Positions 1 to 13,027 of a stretch of 64,000 nucleotides of DNA are shown one piece after another. Numbering within the stretch: position 1 is the first letter of the stretch; every line of letters starts with the position of its first letter. Origin of the DNA: Scylla paramamosain (taxonomy: Eukaryota; Arthropoda; Malacostraca; Decapoda; Portunidae). The notes under the pieces were generated by a model. The model searched no databases. It was not told the origin of the DNA and saw only the letters and a list, made by a program, of their open reading frames with translations. The position numbers were made by a program, and so were the translations under genes. Where the stretch lies: positions 4,163,085-4,227,084 of the forward strand of contig NC_087181.1 of the NCBI RefSeq assembly GCF_035594125.1, in the 5' to 3' direction.

Positions 1-1921
1 AAATTCACTGCAGAGATGCAGAACAAACTCCCGTGCTTCAAAAAAGGCAGGGATGAGTGGGAAGCCGAGTGTTTGGTGTGTAAACCAGGAACATTTGTCT
101 CACTGGCACATAAAGGCATTAATGACTTACAGTCACATGTGAGCTCTGAGAAACATAAGAGAGCAGTGCAAGAAGAGGGTTCATCAATGAAGATGACACA
201 TTATTTTGTTAAACCAGGAAGTGAAGCTGAAGATGTTAGTGCTGCAGAAGCTGCTTATGCATTTCACACTGTCAAACATCACGGTAGTTTCTTATCCATG
301 GATTGTTCATCTGTTTTGCTGAAAAAAAAAAAAAACTTTTCCTGATTGAGGTGACAAGAAAGTTTTCTAGTGCTTGAACAAAGACAGCAGCTATTATAAA
401 AGCTGTGCTTGCACCTCATTCTGTTGATGTTGCCTTAAAAAGCCTAAAAGAAAATGAAGTAGTACACTGTGGAATTGCTACAGATGGTAGTAATCACGAT
501 GCATTAAAGCTGTTTCCTGTAATTATTCAGTACTTTGACTGGAAAAATGGTGGTTTACAGTCAGAACTGATTGAGTTAAGAACACCCCAAATGAGACTGC
601 AGACAGTATTGCCAAATATGTGAAAGAAACCCTAGATAAACATGGGCTTACTAAAGAGTGTGTGGCATTTACAGGTGACAACTGCAATACAATGTTTGGA
701 GGATTAGAACGTAACGAAGAAGGGAATAATGTGTTTGCAAATCTGAAGATGTTGGAAAAGTCATTGATTGGAGTAGGTTGCCCAGCACATATTCTGAATA
801 ACTGTGTTCATCATGGAGCAGAAAGAATGGATATTGATATTGAAAATATTATCAATAAGATTTATCAGCATTTTCATATCTACACAGTTCGCTCTGAAAA
901 ACTAAAGGAGTATTGTGAATTTGCTGAGGTTGAGTACAGGAAGCTTCTCTCTCATAGTAAGAGTCGTTGGCTGTCACTATTTCCTGGCATCACAAGGCTG
1001 ATAGAGATGTTTCCTGCTCTTAAGTCCTTTCTTTCACAAGAGCAGCTACCAACAGTAATAAAAAAATTCTTTGAAAATGAAATGAGTGAGATTTACCTCT
1101 GGCACATGCACTCTTTAATGGCTGTATTTCACACACACGTTCAAACAATTGAAAAGGAAAGTAACTCTGTTGTAGAAGTGCTGACAAATTTGGAGTCTGT
1201 GTGTAAAGTACTTGCACAAAGAAAGAACCAGCATTTCATGTCTTTAAAAGTTAAAGGACTAATTACTCAGAAGCGCACAGAAGGAAAAGAAGAAGAGTGT
1301 AACAGGTTCTGTGTTGAAGTAGTTAACCTGTACAACAGATGCTCAGAGTACTTAGCTAAGTGGATGAAACCACTGGAAGAGTTCTCTTGTTTCAAGTGGA
1401 TGGTCTTGAGTGAAATGCCAAACTGAACTGATGTGGAACCTTGTGTTGTATACTTGATAGACAAGGGAATAGAGCTTGATGATGTAAAGTGCTTTGACCA
1501 AGTTTGTAACTTGAGGCAGTTTGTAGAAAGGAACAAGAATGATGAAGACTTCAGTAAATTACCAGCACATAAAAAATGGACCAGATACTTTGAAGCATCA
1601 AAGAATATTGAATGCCACTCAGAACTGCTCAGAATTGCACAATTCTTTTTTGCTGTAACATCCCACAATGCTAATGTGGAGCGAGTCTTTTCGCTGATGC
1701 AAAGTCAGCGGACGAAGGAAAGGAACAAGCTGAGTGTTGATACAATGAAAGGTATTCTGACTGTACAGTACAACTACTGAGAGACCTCTTGCGTTGACTT
1801 CCTCAACTTTTTAAAGTCCAACAAGGAACTACTTAAAAATATAAGACCTACAGAAAAATATGTATCGGCACATCAAGCAACACACGCAGTGGTTGAAGAA
1901 GAGTTAGAAGACACCAACTAA
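1..1921 (+). pseudogene. hAT transposase, broken by frameshifts and stops
   Basis: Family role: cut-and-paste transposase with an N-terminal BED-like zinc finger, an RNase H-like catalytic core and a C-terminal dimerisation region. Seen: a finger-like C-x2-C...H-x5-H pattern (ECLVC...HVSSEKH) at about 80-165; core text such as GIATDGSNHDALKLFP (468-515) and AFTGDNCNTMFGG (665-703); and the hAT C-terminal signature SHNANVERVFSLMQSQRTKE at about 1661-1720. The reading enters from the left edge in frame. Breaks: a frameshift at the A-run 320-333, TGA at 375-377, a frameshift near 587-593, TGA at 1424-1426 and TGA at 1778-1780. After the last stop the same frame continues with sensible protein (DFLNFLKSNKELLKN) to TAA at 1919-1921, so the ancestral protein was longer than the last uninterrupted ORF suggests. 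Not functional as it stands. Confidence 0.85.
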
Positions 1922-2084
1922 GCTAAGTGGAAAAACGGAATTCAAGATTATCAGCCATATGCAAAGGTAAATAAGTTGAGTTTCTTTTAATTAATTTACA
2001 TGTTTTCCAGTATCATATCAGGACCATAATCAGGTGTTAGTGAAGGTGTCCGTAATTTTGATAGTTCATATATGGCAACCCTAG
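1..2084 (+). mobile_element. hAT-superfamily DNA transposon, 3' part (5' end outside window)
   Basis: The element is recognised from its decayed transposase (1-1921), followed by a short AT-rich non-coding tail. Near 2070-2084 the tail reads ATGGCAACCCTAG, whose reverse complement CTAGGGTTGCCAT resembles the CAGGGTTGCCA-type termini of many hAT elements, so I place the 3' terminal inverted repeat there. The 5' terminus and its target-site duplication lie left of the window, so the expected 8-bp duplication cannot be checked. The transposase identification is strong; the exact 3' end is tentative. Confidence 0.7.
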
Positions 2085-2704
2085 TGTACCCCAACATAGC
2101 CCATGAGTGGGTAAAACTATTTCTGGGCATCTGTCTGGCTGCAAATTCTTTTCCCTTACTGGTTCTTGAAATATGAATATGAACCAAGTTTTCATTATTC
2201 ATTTATCTTATAGAAAATATTTTCATTATACTTTCAGAATTTAAGTAAGAATTTAAAAACTTAGATATGATTCCAGGTGATTGCAGTGGCTCCAAGTCTT
2301 GGGAAAACCATGTGTGGAGCACAAGCAGTCTATCCACACTGAAAATTTTGAGCTCAAGCATACCTGCAGCACAACACATCTGCTGAACAATGCAGCTCCA
2401 ATTCCTGCAGATAAATGAACTTCAGGCACATACCACAGAGCATTTCTGTGACTACACAACTGTGTTATAACTGGTAATGTTTAATTTAGTTGTGGTAAAT
2501 GTGGTTAAATGACATTCATGATGAAATAGTTTTTAAACAACAGATCCTAAATATTGATTAATAACATTCACAACCTTATTGAAGCCTATATACTGTATGT
2601 ACTATATTACATTATATGATGAGCTTTCATTTCAGTATATACATATTTGCTAGCAGATACCATTCAGCAATCTCATAATTCCCACTATTATCTAACCCAT
2701 TTTC
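2085..2704. other. No gene seen; AT-rich unique-looking DNA
   Basis: Six-frame reading gives only short ORFs without recognisable motifs. No RNA gene or long repeat was found. Confidence 0.6.
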
Positions 2705-2950
2705 TAAGAACATAAGAAAATAAGGGAATGTGCAAGAAGCCGTCAGGGCTACACATAGCAGTCCCTGTATGAAACATATCTACCTATTTCTACCTATCAT
2801 CCCCATCCATAAATCTGTCTAATCTTCTTTTCAAGCTCTCTGCTGACTCTGCACAAACAACCTAATTACAGAGCCTACTCCCGTCATCTACCGTTCTGTT
2901 TGAGAACCACTTCCTTCCTCTCTTTTAATCTAACTTGATCAAGCTTGAAT
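2705..2950 (-). mobile_element. 3' tail of a CR1/Rex1-like LINE, 5'-truncated
   Basis: The reverse complement aligns by eye along nearly its whole length with the 3' end of the LINE at 5636-8416. It includes the shared GTTTATGGATG..GATAGGTA region, the CAGTCCCTGTATGAAA block on the plus strand and the terminal TTATTTTCTTATGTTCTTA. It covers only the end of ORF2 and the 3' UTR, so it is a short 5'-truncated insertion in the opposite direction to the longer copy. Confidence 0.75.
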
Positions 2951-5506
2951 TAAAAACAGAGGTGGGAAGAAATCATGTGGTTATTTTTTCTCCAAAAAAT
3001 ACATAAATAAATAAAAATAAATAATAATATGAATATAAATATGAATATCAATATAAATATGAATAAATAGAATATAATAAACCAACTTCTGCCTCCACTA
3101 CTAACAAATCCTATCTTCTTTCACCATTTGTCCATACACAATCATACATTTCTTTATATACTAATACTTCACAATATGTATAACTTAATTTTGTGCAATT
3201 CTTGCTTTCCAGTTACCAAAATGCTTCTTTTTACAGACTGAATTGTGGTAAAGTGGCTTACAGCAGGAAAGGAAACACAACTGGCACATCTGAGTCAAGC
3301 GTGTTAACTGATGTGATGAGCAATGTGAACAAGTATTTTAAGATGTTTTTGGCAAGGAAAAGATGTGGTGGGAATAATGACTGTATATAAGGTTTATAAT
3401 TACTGTTAATCACTTACTTGAAGAGGACAGTTGTTGTGGGTATGGGAAAAGTGTAAGATGACAGAGGTGAGATAGAAAGAGAAAAGTTGTTAACCTATTC
3501 TGTTACTAACAGAGGTAATAGCATTACTCAAGAAAATAAATGCATATACTAGTATGCTAATAATGACACAAAGTTATGCTAATATATTCCATATTTCCAT
3601 ATTTACAGGGACACCATCCACACCACCCATGACAGTCCAGCAATCTGGAAGGAAGACCAGCACAATACCACAGCAATTGATGCAAAGAGCAGCAGATTTC
3701 CTGCCTCCCAGGATGTTGTAATTTTTCACTGGACATCAATGATATGGTTTGATTAGTGTGACAGTGGAGGACGAGGAGGAAGAGGAGGAGGCAGCTTGCT
3801 GTAGCAGTATATTATCACAGTCCTAAAGGGATTACAGTAAGCACTGCATTTCTCGTTGAGAAACATTTTGTTAGCAGGAGCAACAAACTCTGGCAGTCCT
3901 GTAAAGGAAGTTACTTTAAGGCAATATATCTCAGGTAATGAGTATCATCAAAGATTTGTTTAATTTTTACCAGGTTTCTGATTCCATTATTGGTGGCAAG
4001 GATACTAGTGAACATGACAAAAGTTTGAAACTTGGAAACCATGCATTTTTGTTTGTGATTAAAGAACTGAGAAATGGAAATTTTTTAGGTTATTCCTTTT
4101 ATCTGGGAAAGACTGATATTATGCAGAGTGTGAGAATGATGACATGTTCATTAGGCTTAAGACATTGATACTTAAGTAACTGCACTTTTTTTTTCTTTCT
4201 CTGACCAAGAGGGAATACAATGTTCTTCTCTTGGAATCTTGACATGTTTGCCGTCAATGGTAAATGGATCCATTTCTCGGATGATTCACCGAAGCTTTTG
4301 AAGAGACTCGGTAACACTATTGTGAAGGAGAAAAGTAAAGTACATACAGGGTAATGTAATTAAATGATGAACGTTTAATTTTCAATGATCATCAGCTTAA
4401 AAATATGAGACTTGCTCCTAACTGGTAAATTCAACATGTGTAGGATTTTCAAGTAATGAACAGAATAGACACACATTCCATGGTAGGCTTACTGCCACAA
4501 GAAGCTGTCCTTATTGCAGTATAGGCATGTATATCAGGTGCATAGATCCTTTTCATTATTGAAATAGTTTAGTTACTCTTCATTTTGATGATGTTTATTG
4601 CTAAATCTTGTAAAATTTGCAAGGAATGCAAGAACACCATGGAAACTGTGCCATTCACACACTGTAACAAGACAGCACTTCAGGTGCTGTGGCACAACTG
4701 GTCTTTGTTCAGTTCCCTTACCTTAGTTATTAATTAGATGAACCATACTTCCTTGACAAGACCACACTTCCTTGACAAGATTAAGACTTGGATTACCCAC
4801 TGACTTCAGTTCCTAACTCTAAATTTGAAGATACAGTGATGGCATCAGACTACTTCTACCTCATAATCTTTTCCATGTAACTGATTGTGCCTGAAGAAGA
4901 TTTTTGAGCCTCATGAATGTCAAATGACAAGGATATTTTGTCAGATACCAGCCATCAGTTAGACAGCAGCAGTGAGGCAGATTAGATTTATGATTTTACG
5001 TGGCCTTTTCACTTCCCAATGAGGAAAAAAAGTGTATTTTCTTTACCAGTCATAAGTTTGTGTTGCCTTTGCATGTGTTTCAACAACTAACCAAAAGCTT
5101 TAGTTTAATGAAACTTCGAGTATTTTATATCCTTAAATAGGAAATGGGAAGAAATAAACATGAAAAGTTGAATAGTAAATTTGCATACAGTACACAGATA
5201 TGCCCACAAAATTTCTTTCTAGTTGTTTTTGTTTTTTTCACTGTATTCTTGCAAAAATTCTGCTCTTGTCCTACTGTCTCACTGCATGTCCCATGTCCAA
5301 GCTCAGGATGCTGTATTTTATCCTGCATATAATGTTTCATCAGGTTTGTGCTCTTTTTTACAGCATATGCAAAAATTATTTAAATTCTGCATGTTTACTT
5401 TGTGGTGACATAAATGCTTCTCTTCTCTGAAATTTTCTTTGGCTAGTTACATGTTATTAACAATATATCTTTAGCTGCCATATGCCCACTGTATATCCTT
5501 ACTTTA
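2951..5506. other. No gene seen; AT-rich intergenic or intronic DNA
   Basis: It contains an A/T low-complexity patch (2999-3081), a short GGA-rich purine run (3766-3792) and a small direct repeat of ACTTCCTTGACAAGA (about 4748-4780). Short ORFs at 3193-3390 and 3938-4168 have no recognisable domain, start context or neighbours that would support a gene. Confidence 0.55.
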
Positions 5507-5507
5507 G

Positions 5508-5552
<45 letters not shown>
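5507..5552. repeat. (GTT)n microsatellite
   Basis: Uninterrupted GTT trinucleotide run of about 46 bp directly upstream of the LINE. Confidence 0.95.
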
Positions 5553-5635
5553 ATGCAGTTCTGAGTTGCCATGTCATTTGTTCTGATATGGAAGTCTTTG
5601 TGTTCTCTGTTAGGTGGTGTAGCCTTGCTATGTTG

Positions 5636-8341
5636 ACTCTGTTACCTCCTGATGTACATTCAAAAAGTCGATATGGGTAGATATTAAGGAAGGATCACAG
5701 TCAGCAGTACTGGGAGTAGTGTACAGGCCACCAAACAGTACAAGGGAAATTAACACCTCAGTGTGGCAGGAAATAAATAGAGCAGGAAGGTACAGTCTGG
5801 TATGTGTGATAGGAGATTTTAATTTTAGGAATATCAACTGGAGCCTGATGGTGGGTAACAAGGAATCAGAGGAATTTCTTAAGGTAACTCAATAATTTTT
5901 TTAAAACAGGTAGTCGTTGAACCCACAAGGGGGAACAATATTATACTAACAGGGAGAAAGCAGTCATGCAGATAGCGGTTGGAAGGCAGCTAGGTAACAG
6001 TGACCATTAGGAAATTAGGTACAAATTAAAATGGGAAGAAACTTTTAGAAGCAAAAACACTATTAAAATACCTGACTTTAGGAGAGGAGTTGACTGGCAA
6101 CAGATGCAGAGTGAGGTCAGGTCTGGGACAGAGTTGAGAGAGATAAGGCAGGATGAGAGAGGTGAGGTGAGGTATGAGGGTGCAGGACAAGAGGAGGGAA
6201 GATGTGTCCAGAAGGGGCTGAGGAGAGAGAGAGAGAGAGGGTGAGATAGATGTGAGTATGTTGGAGGGTCAGGTCATACTGAAATGGGAGAAGTGAGGTT
6301 GAGGTGAGTAGATGAGGGAGTAGAGAGGATGGAAGGGGCCAAAATGAGGGAATTAGGTGAAGTAAATGTAAATGAGTTGTATAAATATTTTGTAGACAAA
6401 CTGCATATAGGACAGTTAGCAAACATCCCGTATAGAGCAATAAGATCACAAAAAAAATTACCCTAAATGGATGACTACTAGGTTCAAACATTATACAGGA
6501 TGGAAGAGAAGTATATATAAGAGATTAAGGGAAGGTGAAGAGGTTTCAGGACCACACTGTAATGAATTAGTTATAAGTCAGGAGGTTACCAAGGGCAATT
6601 ATGAATTAAAGGTAGCCAGCCAGGTGAAGACGGACCCCAGGGGATTTTATCAGTATACAGGACGAAGAATAAAGATACTATAGGTCCACTAGAGGCAGCA
6701 CATGGGGTGCTGGTTAGTTCTGGGGAGAAGATATTAAAATTCTGAATGAGTATTTTTTGACTGTCTTCACCCAGGAAAACATGCAGGATATGCCAAATTG
6801 TGAACAGATGTTTAAAGCAAATGAGAATGAGAAGCTGATAGATATTTTCATAACTAAGGAGATAGTGGAACAGGAGATAGATAAGCTAAAAAGTTCAAGA
6901 CACCAGGACCAGATGAAATATGTGCCAGAGTACTTAAGGAATGCAGAGGTTATTAGTGAGCCATTAGTCTCTGGCTTTAGGAAATCACTTGAGTCAGGTG
7001 AGGTACCAGTAATGTGGAGGCAGGCTAATGTAGTACCCATCTTTAAGAAAGGAGTTAAAACTTTACCATCTAATTATAGACCTGTCAGCTTAACTTCAGT
7101 TGTGGGTAAAATATTGGAGTCAATAATAGCGAGGAACATAAAGGAGTATTTAGACAAACATAACTTGATAAATCAGTCACAGCACAGCTTCATGAAGGAG
7201 AAGTCTTGCCCGACGAACTTGTTAAGTTTTTACAGTAAAGTGTACAAGGCAGTAGATAATGGTGATAGTTACGACAGCTTATATCTGAACTTTAGTAAAG
7301 CTTTTGACAAGGTACCCCACCAGAGGCTCCTAAGAAAGGTTAGGGCACACAGGATAGATAGGAAGGTGTTAGGCTGGATAAGGTCATGGCTAAGCGACAG
7401 GTGACAAAGAGTTGTAATAAATGGCTCTATATCCAAGTGAGGTCATGTAATTAGTGGGATGCCACAGGGATCAGTATTAGGGCCACTGTTGTTAATATAT
7501 ATCAATGATTTGGATAGTGGAATTAGTAGTGATCTTAGTAAATTTGCAGGCAAAGATTGGTAGATTAATTATGTCAGAATCAGATGCCATCTACTTGCAG
7601 GCAGATTTAGATAGGATGAATGAATGGATGGACAGATGGCAAATGCAGTTTATTAACAAATACAAAGTACTTAGCATAGGTAGAGGAAACCTACACAGTA
7701 GGTACACAACGAAACTCTGGTAGGTTCAGGGTACGAAAAATATTTAGGAGTTATAGTTAGCTCTGAATTCCATCTAGGAAAGCAATGCAGAGGCCAGAAA
7801 CAGGGAAAATAGAATATTTGGATTAATTTTTAGAAGTGTTAAAAGTAGAAAGCCTGAAGTTATTAAATTAAAGTTATATTTGGTGCTGGTCAAACCTCAT
7901 CTAGACTACACTGTGCAGTTCTGGTCCCCACATTACAGGAAAGATATAGGTCTATTAGAATCAGTACAGAGGAGAATGACTAAAAGGATACAGGGGACGA
8001 AGAGTATTCCTTACGATGCAAGATTAAAGTTGTTAAATTTACATTCTTTTAGAGAGACATGGGTTAAGAGGGGACCTGATAGAAGTCTTTAAGTGGTATA
8101 AGGGTTATAACAAGGGGGATGTAAGCAAAATTCTTAGGATCAGCAACCAGGATAGAACAAGAAATAATGGGTTCAAGCTTCAAAAATTTTGGTTTAAGAA
8201 AGAGATAGGAAGAAATTGGTTCCCAAATAGAGTGGTAAATGAGTGGAAAAGACTCAGTAATCATGTTGTTAGTGCTAAGACATAAGGGAGCTTTAAGAGA
8301 AGATTAGACAGGTTTATGGATGAGGATGATAGGTGGAAATA
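5636..8341 (+). pseudogene. ORF2 (endonuclease/reverse transcriptase) of CR1/Rex1-like LINE, decayed
   Basis: Role in the family: nicks target DNA and reverse-transcribes the element's RNA. Seen in order: C-terminal APE endonuclease with WVDIKEG, GVVYRPPN and VIGDFNF..INW (about 5674-5840); the VVEPTRGNNIILTGR stretch (about 5911-5960); a linker (6471-6683); then reverse transcriptase ANVVPIFKKG (about 7027-7056), SNYRPVSLTS, LNFSKAFDKVPHQRLL (about 7288-7335) and [10 protein letters not shown] near 7464. The catalytic FADD is destroyed: near 7540-7560 the text reads FAGKDW where FADDTKI is expected, consistent with a few-base deletion. The C-terminal region (KPHLDYTVQFWSPHYRKD, about 7889-7942) and the natural end DRWK-TAG (8339-8341) remain. 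Several frameshifts and stops; dead copy. Confidence 0.8.
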
Positions 8342-8416
8342 GGTACATTTCATACAGGGACTGCCACGTGTAAGCCTGATCACTTCTTGCAGCTTCCCTT
8401 ATTTCTTATGTTCTTA
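5636..8416 (+). mobile_element. CR1/Rex1-like non-LTR retrotransposon, 5'-truncated and decayed
   Basis: The element starts inside the endonuclease domain and ends after a short 3' UTR at TTATTTCTTATGTTCTTA (about 8399-8416). The same 3' end is present in the minus-strand copy at 2705-2950, which fixes the 3' boundary. ORF1 and the front of the endonuclease are missing. A (GA)n run at 6223-6239 has grown inside it. Clade assignment is from protein flavour only. Confidence 0.8.
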
Positions 8417-9194
8417 ATATTGCAATGTCTCTTGGTGTTGCTGTATATTATATATGTATGCTATAGGAGAGTGATGACTTTTGTGTGATCTCTTAATGCA
8501 ACTAACCATGTGTTCTGTCTTGTAAGGCATTAGTGTTTGATAAACACCTTGATGTTGCCAAATGTCTGTGCAGGTGTGGAAAAAAAAAAATGCCTCTTAT
8601 GAATGCTGCTGTCTTTCATAGTAACACCTTGGTTTTATTTTCTGCCCTGTGTTACACATCTAGTGTGTCTTGTACTGTTTTTCATGCTTTATACGCAGCA
8701 CATACTTGCTAAAATTTCAGAATACCTGCTGTTATACTACTAATATAAATAAAACATTAATAGTATATCCTCAAGTTATTTGTTATTCACCTATTACAAC
8801 TACTAAAAATAAAAATACATTTATTTTTGAGAGCATTCACATGTGGCCTACAGTACCTGGCAGCTGTCAATCAATATCTTGATCTGAAAGGTTCTGGATA
8901 AAAGAATTTAATACATTCTGTTCATCATTATAAATTATGCTTAAAGTTGGGGCTTGAATTTTCGATGTTTGGACGTAAATAACACGAAGTTAACTACTTA
9001 AGGAAGAAATACGTAATAAAAAAGAGAATAAGATGTGTTACAAAAATAAAAGCTGCAACACAAGGAACTATCAGCAGCTTCATCTCGTCACGCAGTATTC
9101 TGTACGTGAGGCGCACTGAGCCACGATCATTCCAATTTGAAAATCTTGTTCTTTGCACCAAACGGAATATATGCACTACATTTACTCGTACTCT

Positions 9195-9233
9195 AACACA
9201 CACACAAACACACACACACACACACACACACAC
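9195..9233. repeat. (CA)n microsatellite
   Basis: CA dinucleotide run with one AAA interruption. Confidence 0.95.
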
Positions 9234-9431
9234 GTGCCCACAACCCAGCCGACAGGGAGGGCGCATCAGGAAGGCATGGGTGGTGGGGGTGCCTGGCCAT
9301 AAATACGTGTTTTATCCTCCATGAACTGTGTGGAGCCCCGGCTCATCATCACTATTATCTGTGACTGCACCCTCACTGTGGCCATTCATTCAAACGCAGT
9401 CCATCAGGTAAGTGAGTGTAAATAAGCTTCC

Positions 9432-9455
9432 AGAGAGAGAGAGAGAGAGAGAGAG
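9432..9455. repeat. (GA)n microsatellite
   Basis: Uninterrupted AG/GA dinucleotide run of 24 bp. Confidence 0.95.
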
Positions 9456-10226
9456 CTAACCGGGCAATCCTAGTTCCCTAATTTTCAGTCATGGTAGTAG
9501 TATCGCCATGAAAGCTTCACTGATCATCACAAGTCACATTCCACGTTTCCATCATGCATATCAACCCTCGGAAACTACGATATGGGATATGAAACTTTGT
9601 GGCCTGGTCATACAGTACTCAAGACCGCGAGAGGCTGCCGCCATGACAGCCTGACCCTCCCGCCGCATCCCATGATTCCACAGCACAGCACACTGCACAC
9701 GTCACTGCCTCGTCCTCACCCTGGCCAGGAGTGCACTCACCTCTCTGCAGCACGGCTCGGCGATTTCCTGCTCCAGCCGCCTCACGGAAAGGCGTAGCTG
9801 CGAAAGATTGACGGACGCACACATCCACGCTACACCGCTCACCACTATCACATTGAACACTGTTGCTTCTTGCTTGATGATCTAGAGGGCGCGAGTTTTG
9901 AATGGAGGATCGTGCGGGATTTCAATTCATCCTTTTTTTTTTGGCTGACCCAAAATCCTGTCCAGATTGACCATGCCGACCTATATTCCTTCATAAACGC
10001 TCTTTTATTTAAAGTTTAAATTATATTTGAAAGACAAGAGCAGATGTAGACTTTTTTTTTTACCTCAATTAAATTCTGTCTTTATGATTTGCTTAGCCTT
10101 AGATGTTAATGTGTTAGGTATTCTATACACAGGATTGGTACTTTAATAAAATTTTGATAGATATGTTGGGGATAAAACTGTGCATATATGCTTGACGACC
10201 CATTGAAATGGATCAATGAAAAAAAT

Positions 10227-10460
<234 letters not shown>

Positions 10461-10671
10461 AAAACCCTGTAAGGAGTCGCGCTCACTCCATTCGGCCTCC
10501 ATAAATCTAAGCGACCTGAATTAATAGCCACTGCCTTCTGCACTAGTGTAAGCATCATGTCTGTACTATATATTGCAAACAAGTTTATCAAGTCTGTACT
10601 TCCTTTCTTACTTTTCTTTAATACTGTCCAAACTCTTGCTTGACGCTTCTCCCTTCCCCCAATTATCTCTA

Positions 10672-10673
10672 TC

Positions 10674-10721
<48 letters not shown>

Positions 10722-10776
10722 GTAACAACAACGACAACCACAACGACAACAACTACAACAACAACAGCAACAACAA
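10672..10776. repeat. (CAA)n microsatellite, imperfect in its second half
   Basis: CAA triplets, near perfect to about 10720, then interrupted by GTA, CGA, CTA and CAG variants. Confidence 0.93.
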
Positions 10777-11012
10777 GTAGTCCTCAGAGCGAAGGCCGAC
10801 AGAGATCTTTGTTGACAGCTTCCCATTATTTTTTTGTTAAATATAAACTTTGTTTATATGCAAAATAATATTTTTCTTGGTGTGAATTAATTACTTAGTT
10901 AACTCAGAGGACTGACAGACATCGGAAATGTAATTTCCTTGCCATTATCAATTCTGGGTTAAAGGGAAAAGAAATAACCATAGGAATATAGGTTGAGATA
11001 GGGAATTAAATG

Positions 11013-11045
<33 letters not shown>

Positions 11046-11590
11046 TTTCAAGGGAATGTAATAAGAAGCATGCTACCTCGACAACATGGAATAAAGCCAC
11101 AGCTGGCCTGGACCCCATGGCTGGTGGCAGCTACTTTAACACTAACAAGATCTAAATAAACAAATAAAAACAAAAGACTTATGCAAATAACATACAAATA
11201 AAGAAAAACACATTCATCTCTAACAGACTAACAAGACACACCGCAACCCTCATCAGTACTGGTGCATACAGTCCACTACAGGAAAAAAACAGCTTAGACA
11301 GTGCCACTCTTCAAAAGAAACAAAACATGTCATTTGCGATCAGGTCTTGTCTGACTAACTGTCAAGGGAGACTAGCATTGCTTCTTATTCATTTTATTTA
11401 TTTATTTTTTTCAAGTTTTGTTGTTAACTTCTGATCTGGCTTTTAGCAGGATTTTTTTTTTTTTTTTTTTTTAAGATTTCTATGTGGAGTATCGTTGATT
11501 TCTATTCGTCAACTTGGCTTCATTAATGATTTCATGAGGCAGACACCCCGCTGCCCCACACACCTAACACTTCTGGTAATAAGCGTCCTA
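10777..11590. other. No gene seen; includes (TC)n and a T-run
   Basis: Contains (TC)n at 11015-11043 and a run of about 21 T at 11452-11472. Nothing else is recognisable. Confidence 0.55.
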
Positions 11591-11863
11591 TAATCTTTCC
11601 CACTGTCGTTTTTTTTTCTTTTCTTTACGTTCCTCCTCCTTCTTCTCCTCCTCTTCCTCCTTGTCTTCCTCCTCCTCCCTGGGGCGATGACCTCCTCGAA
11701 GCCTCCCAGTACTCTCTGTTTCAAACATCTCTTCACCTCTTCCATTTTATTTTTTTTCACTTGGTCTTTCTTTTGTTCCTCGTCCTCCTCCTCCTTCTCC
11801 ACCAGCTCCTCCTCCAACATCTCGCTTTTCTCCTTGTCCATAAAATGCAACAGGAACCTCAGC

Positions 11864-11948
<85 letters not shown>
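11591..11948. repeat. Pyrimidine-rich stretch ending in (TC)n
   Basis: The plus strand is strongly pyrimidine-biased (TCC, CTT and CTC words) and ends in about 80 bp of pure TC (11868-11948). Serine- and leucine-rich ORFs here come from the repeat. Confidence 0.9.
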
Positions 11949-11950
<2 letters not shown>

Positions 11951-12091
11951 CACTTACAACAACACATCTCTTCGTCTGCCACCACCATCACCACCAACAC
12001 CGCCACCAGTCCTTCAAACAAACTTCCCTCTCGCGGCACGGTTTGCTTTCAGTGTTTTATTCCCCGGAGCGAAGAAGGTGAAGAGGCGGGA

Positions 12092-12124
12092 TGCTGTTGC
12101 TGCTGCTGCTGTTGCTGCTGCTGC
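12092..12124. repeat. (TGC)n short microsatellite
   Basis: TGC/TGT triplets, imperfect. Confidence 0.85.
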
Positions 12125-13004
12125 GAGTGACAGGAGGACCCGGTTGAAGGAGGGAACTACTAGGGAAAAGGAGCTGTATTAAGATTTGCCGAGCCGGTCC
12201 CGTGAAAGGTGAGGGTGAAAGGAGGCACCTGAGTGTCGATAATGCATGTCTGGGAAGCCGTTTTGTCAGACTTCTTTCGTACCATCTCACAACATTTCAA
12301 GCATCTTTTCCTCTATATACTTTTCCTCTTCTTTCCCATCGTCCTCACTCCTCACTAACTCTTTTTCCTCTTCTTTTTCCTTCTCTTCTTTCCACCTTTC
12401 CTCACTTTAGCACCTACTCTTTCCCCTCCCTCTCCTTCTTTTCCTCTGCTCTGCCCACTACGGCTTCAAAATGACTTAAAAGAGAGGCGAGGTGAGGGAG
12501 TAAGGCGGCAGTGCAGAAGGCGCTGTTGGCGGCGGTACTGGTGGTGGTGGTGGTGGTGGTGGTGACGTGGAAGGAAGGTGGAGAGAGTGGTGACGAGACG
12601 CTTCACAATGCAACACTCTCTCGAAGGGTGTGTGTCTTGGGTACGTTTCTGGGCGTGTGGTCCGCCAAGGAAGTGTGTAATTCATGCTGAGGCCAAGTCA
12701 CCAGAGGTTTCCAAGCGTCCTGGCGCTGTCTCGAGTCCTCAGTGTCTCAATATTACGACTGTGGCTCACGATTTTCCGAGTCTGGCGCTGTCTTAAGTGA
12801 CGAGTAGTGTTGCCAATCAGGAGTGTTTATCTTGAGTATGTCAGGTGAATGTGAGTCAAAATTTGCGTGGGAAAGACCCCTTCACGCCTCCCCAAGATGC
12901 ACAAGATCGGACTTCAGAATCTTATTTCCTGCTTACATTTATCCCCTCAAAAGTCACAGGACGAGACTCACACACCTGTCACGTGCGCAGGAAACTCGAC
13001 AGGG
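12125..13004. other. No supported gene; relatively GC-rich stretch with (GGT)n
   Basis: A pyrimidine-rich patch (12270-12465) and (GGT)n at 12539-12564 lie in a region with more CpG than elsewhere. It could be the 5' flank of a gene outside the window, but the ORFs are short and motif-free, so no gene is called. Confidence 0.45.
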
Positions 13005-13027
13005 GTGTGTGTGTGTGTGTGTGTGTT
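13005..13027. repeat. (GT)n microsatellite
   Basis: GT dinucleotide run of about 22 bp. Confidence 0.93.

Larger units (their letters stand above)
8417..10226. other. No gene seen; mixed-composition DNA with short microsatellites
   Basis: It holds (CA)n at 9195-9233, (GA)n at 9432-9455 and a T-run at 9932-9940. The stretch 9240-9900 is more GC-rich than its surroundings and could be the flank of a host gene, but I see no splice-framed coding pattern, and the ORFs there lack recognisable motifs. Confidence 0.5.

Noticed and set aside
3193..4168. ORFs at 3193-3390 and 3938-4168
   Set aside because: Lengths expected by chance in AT-rich DNA and no recognisable motif.
12578..12796. 72-codon ORF in the GC-richer stretch
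   Set aside because: No domain, no start context and no neighbouring coding sequence.
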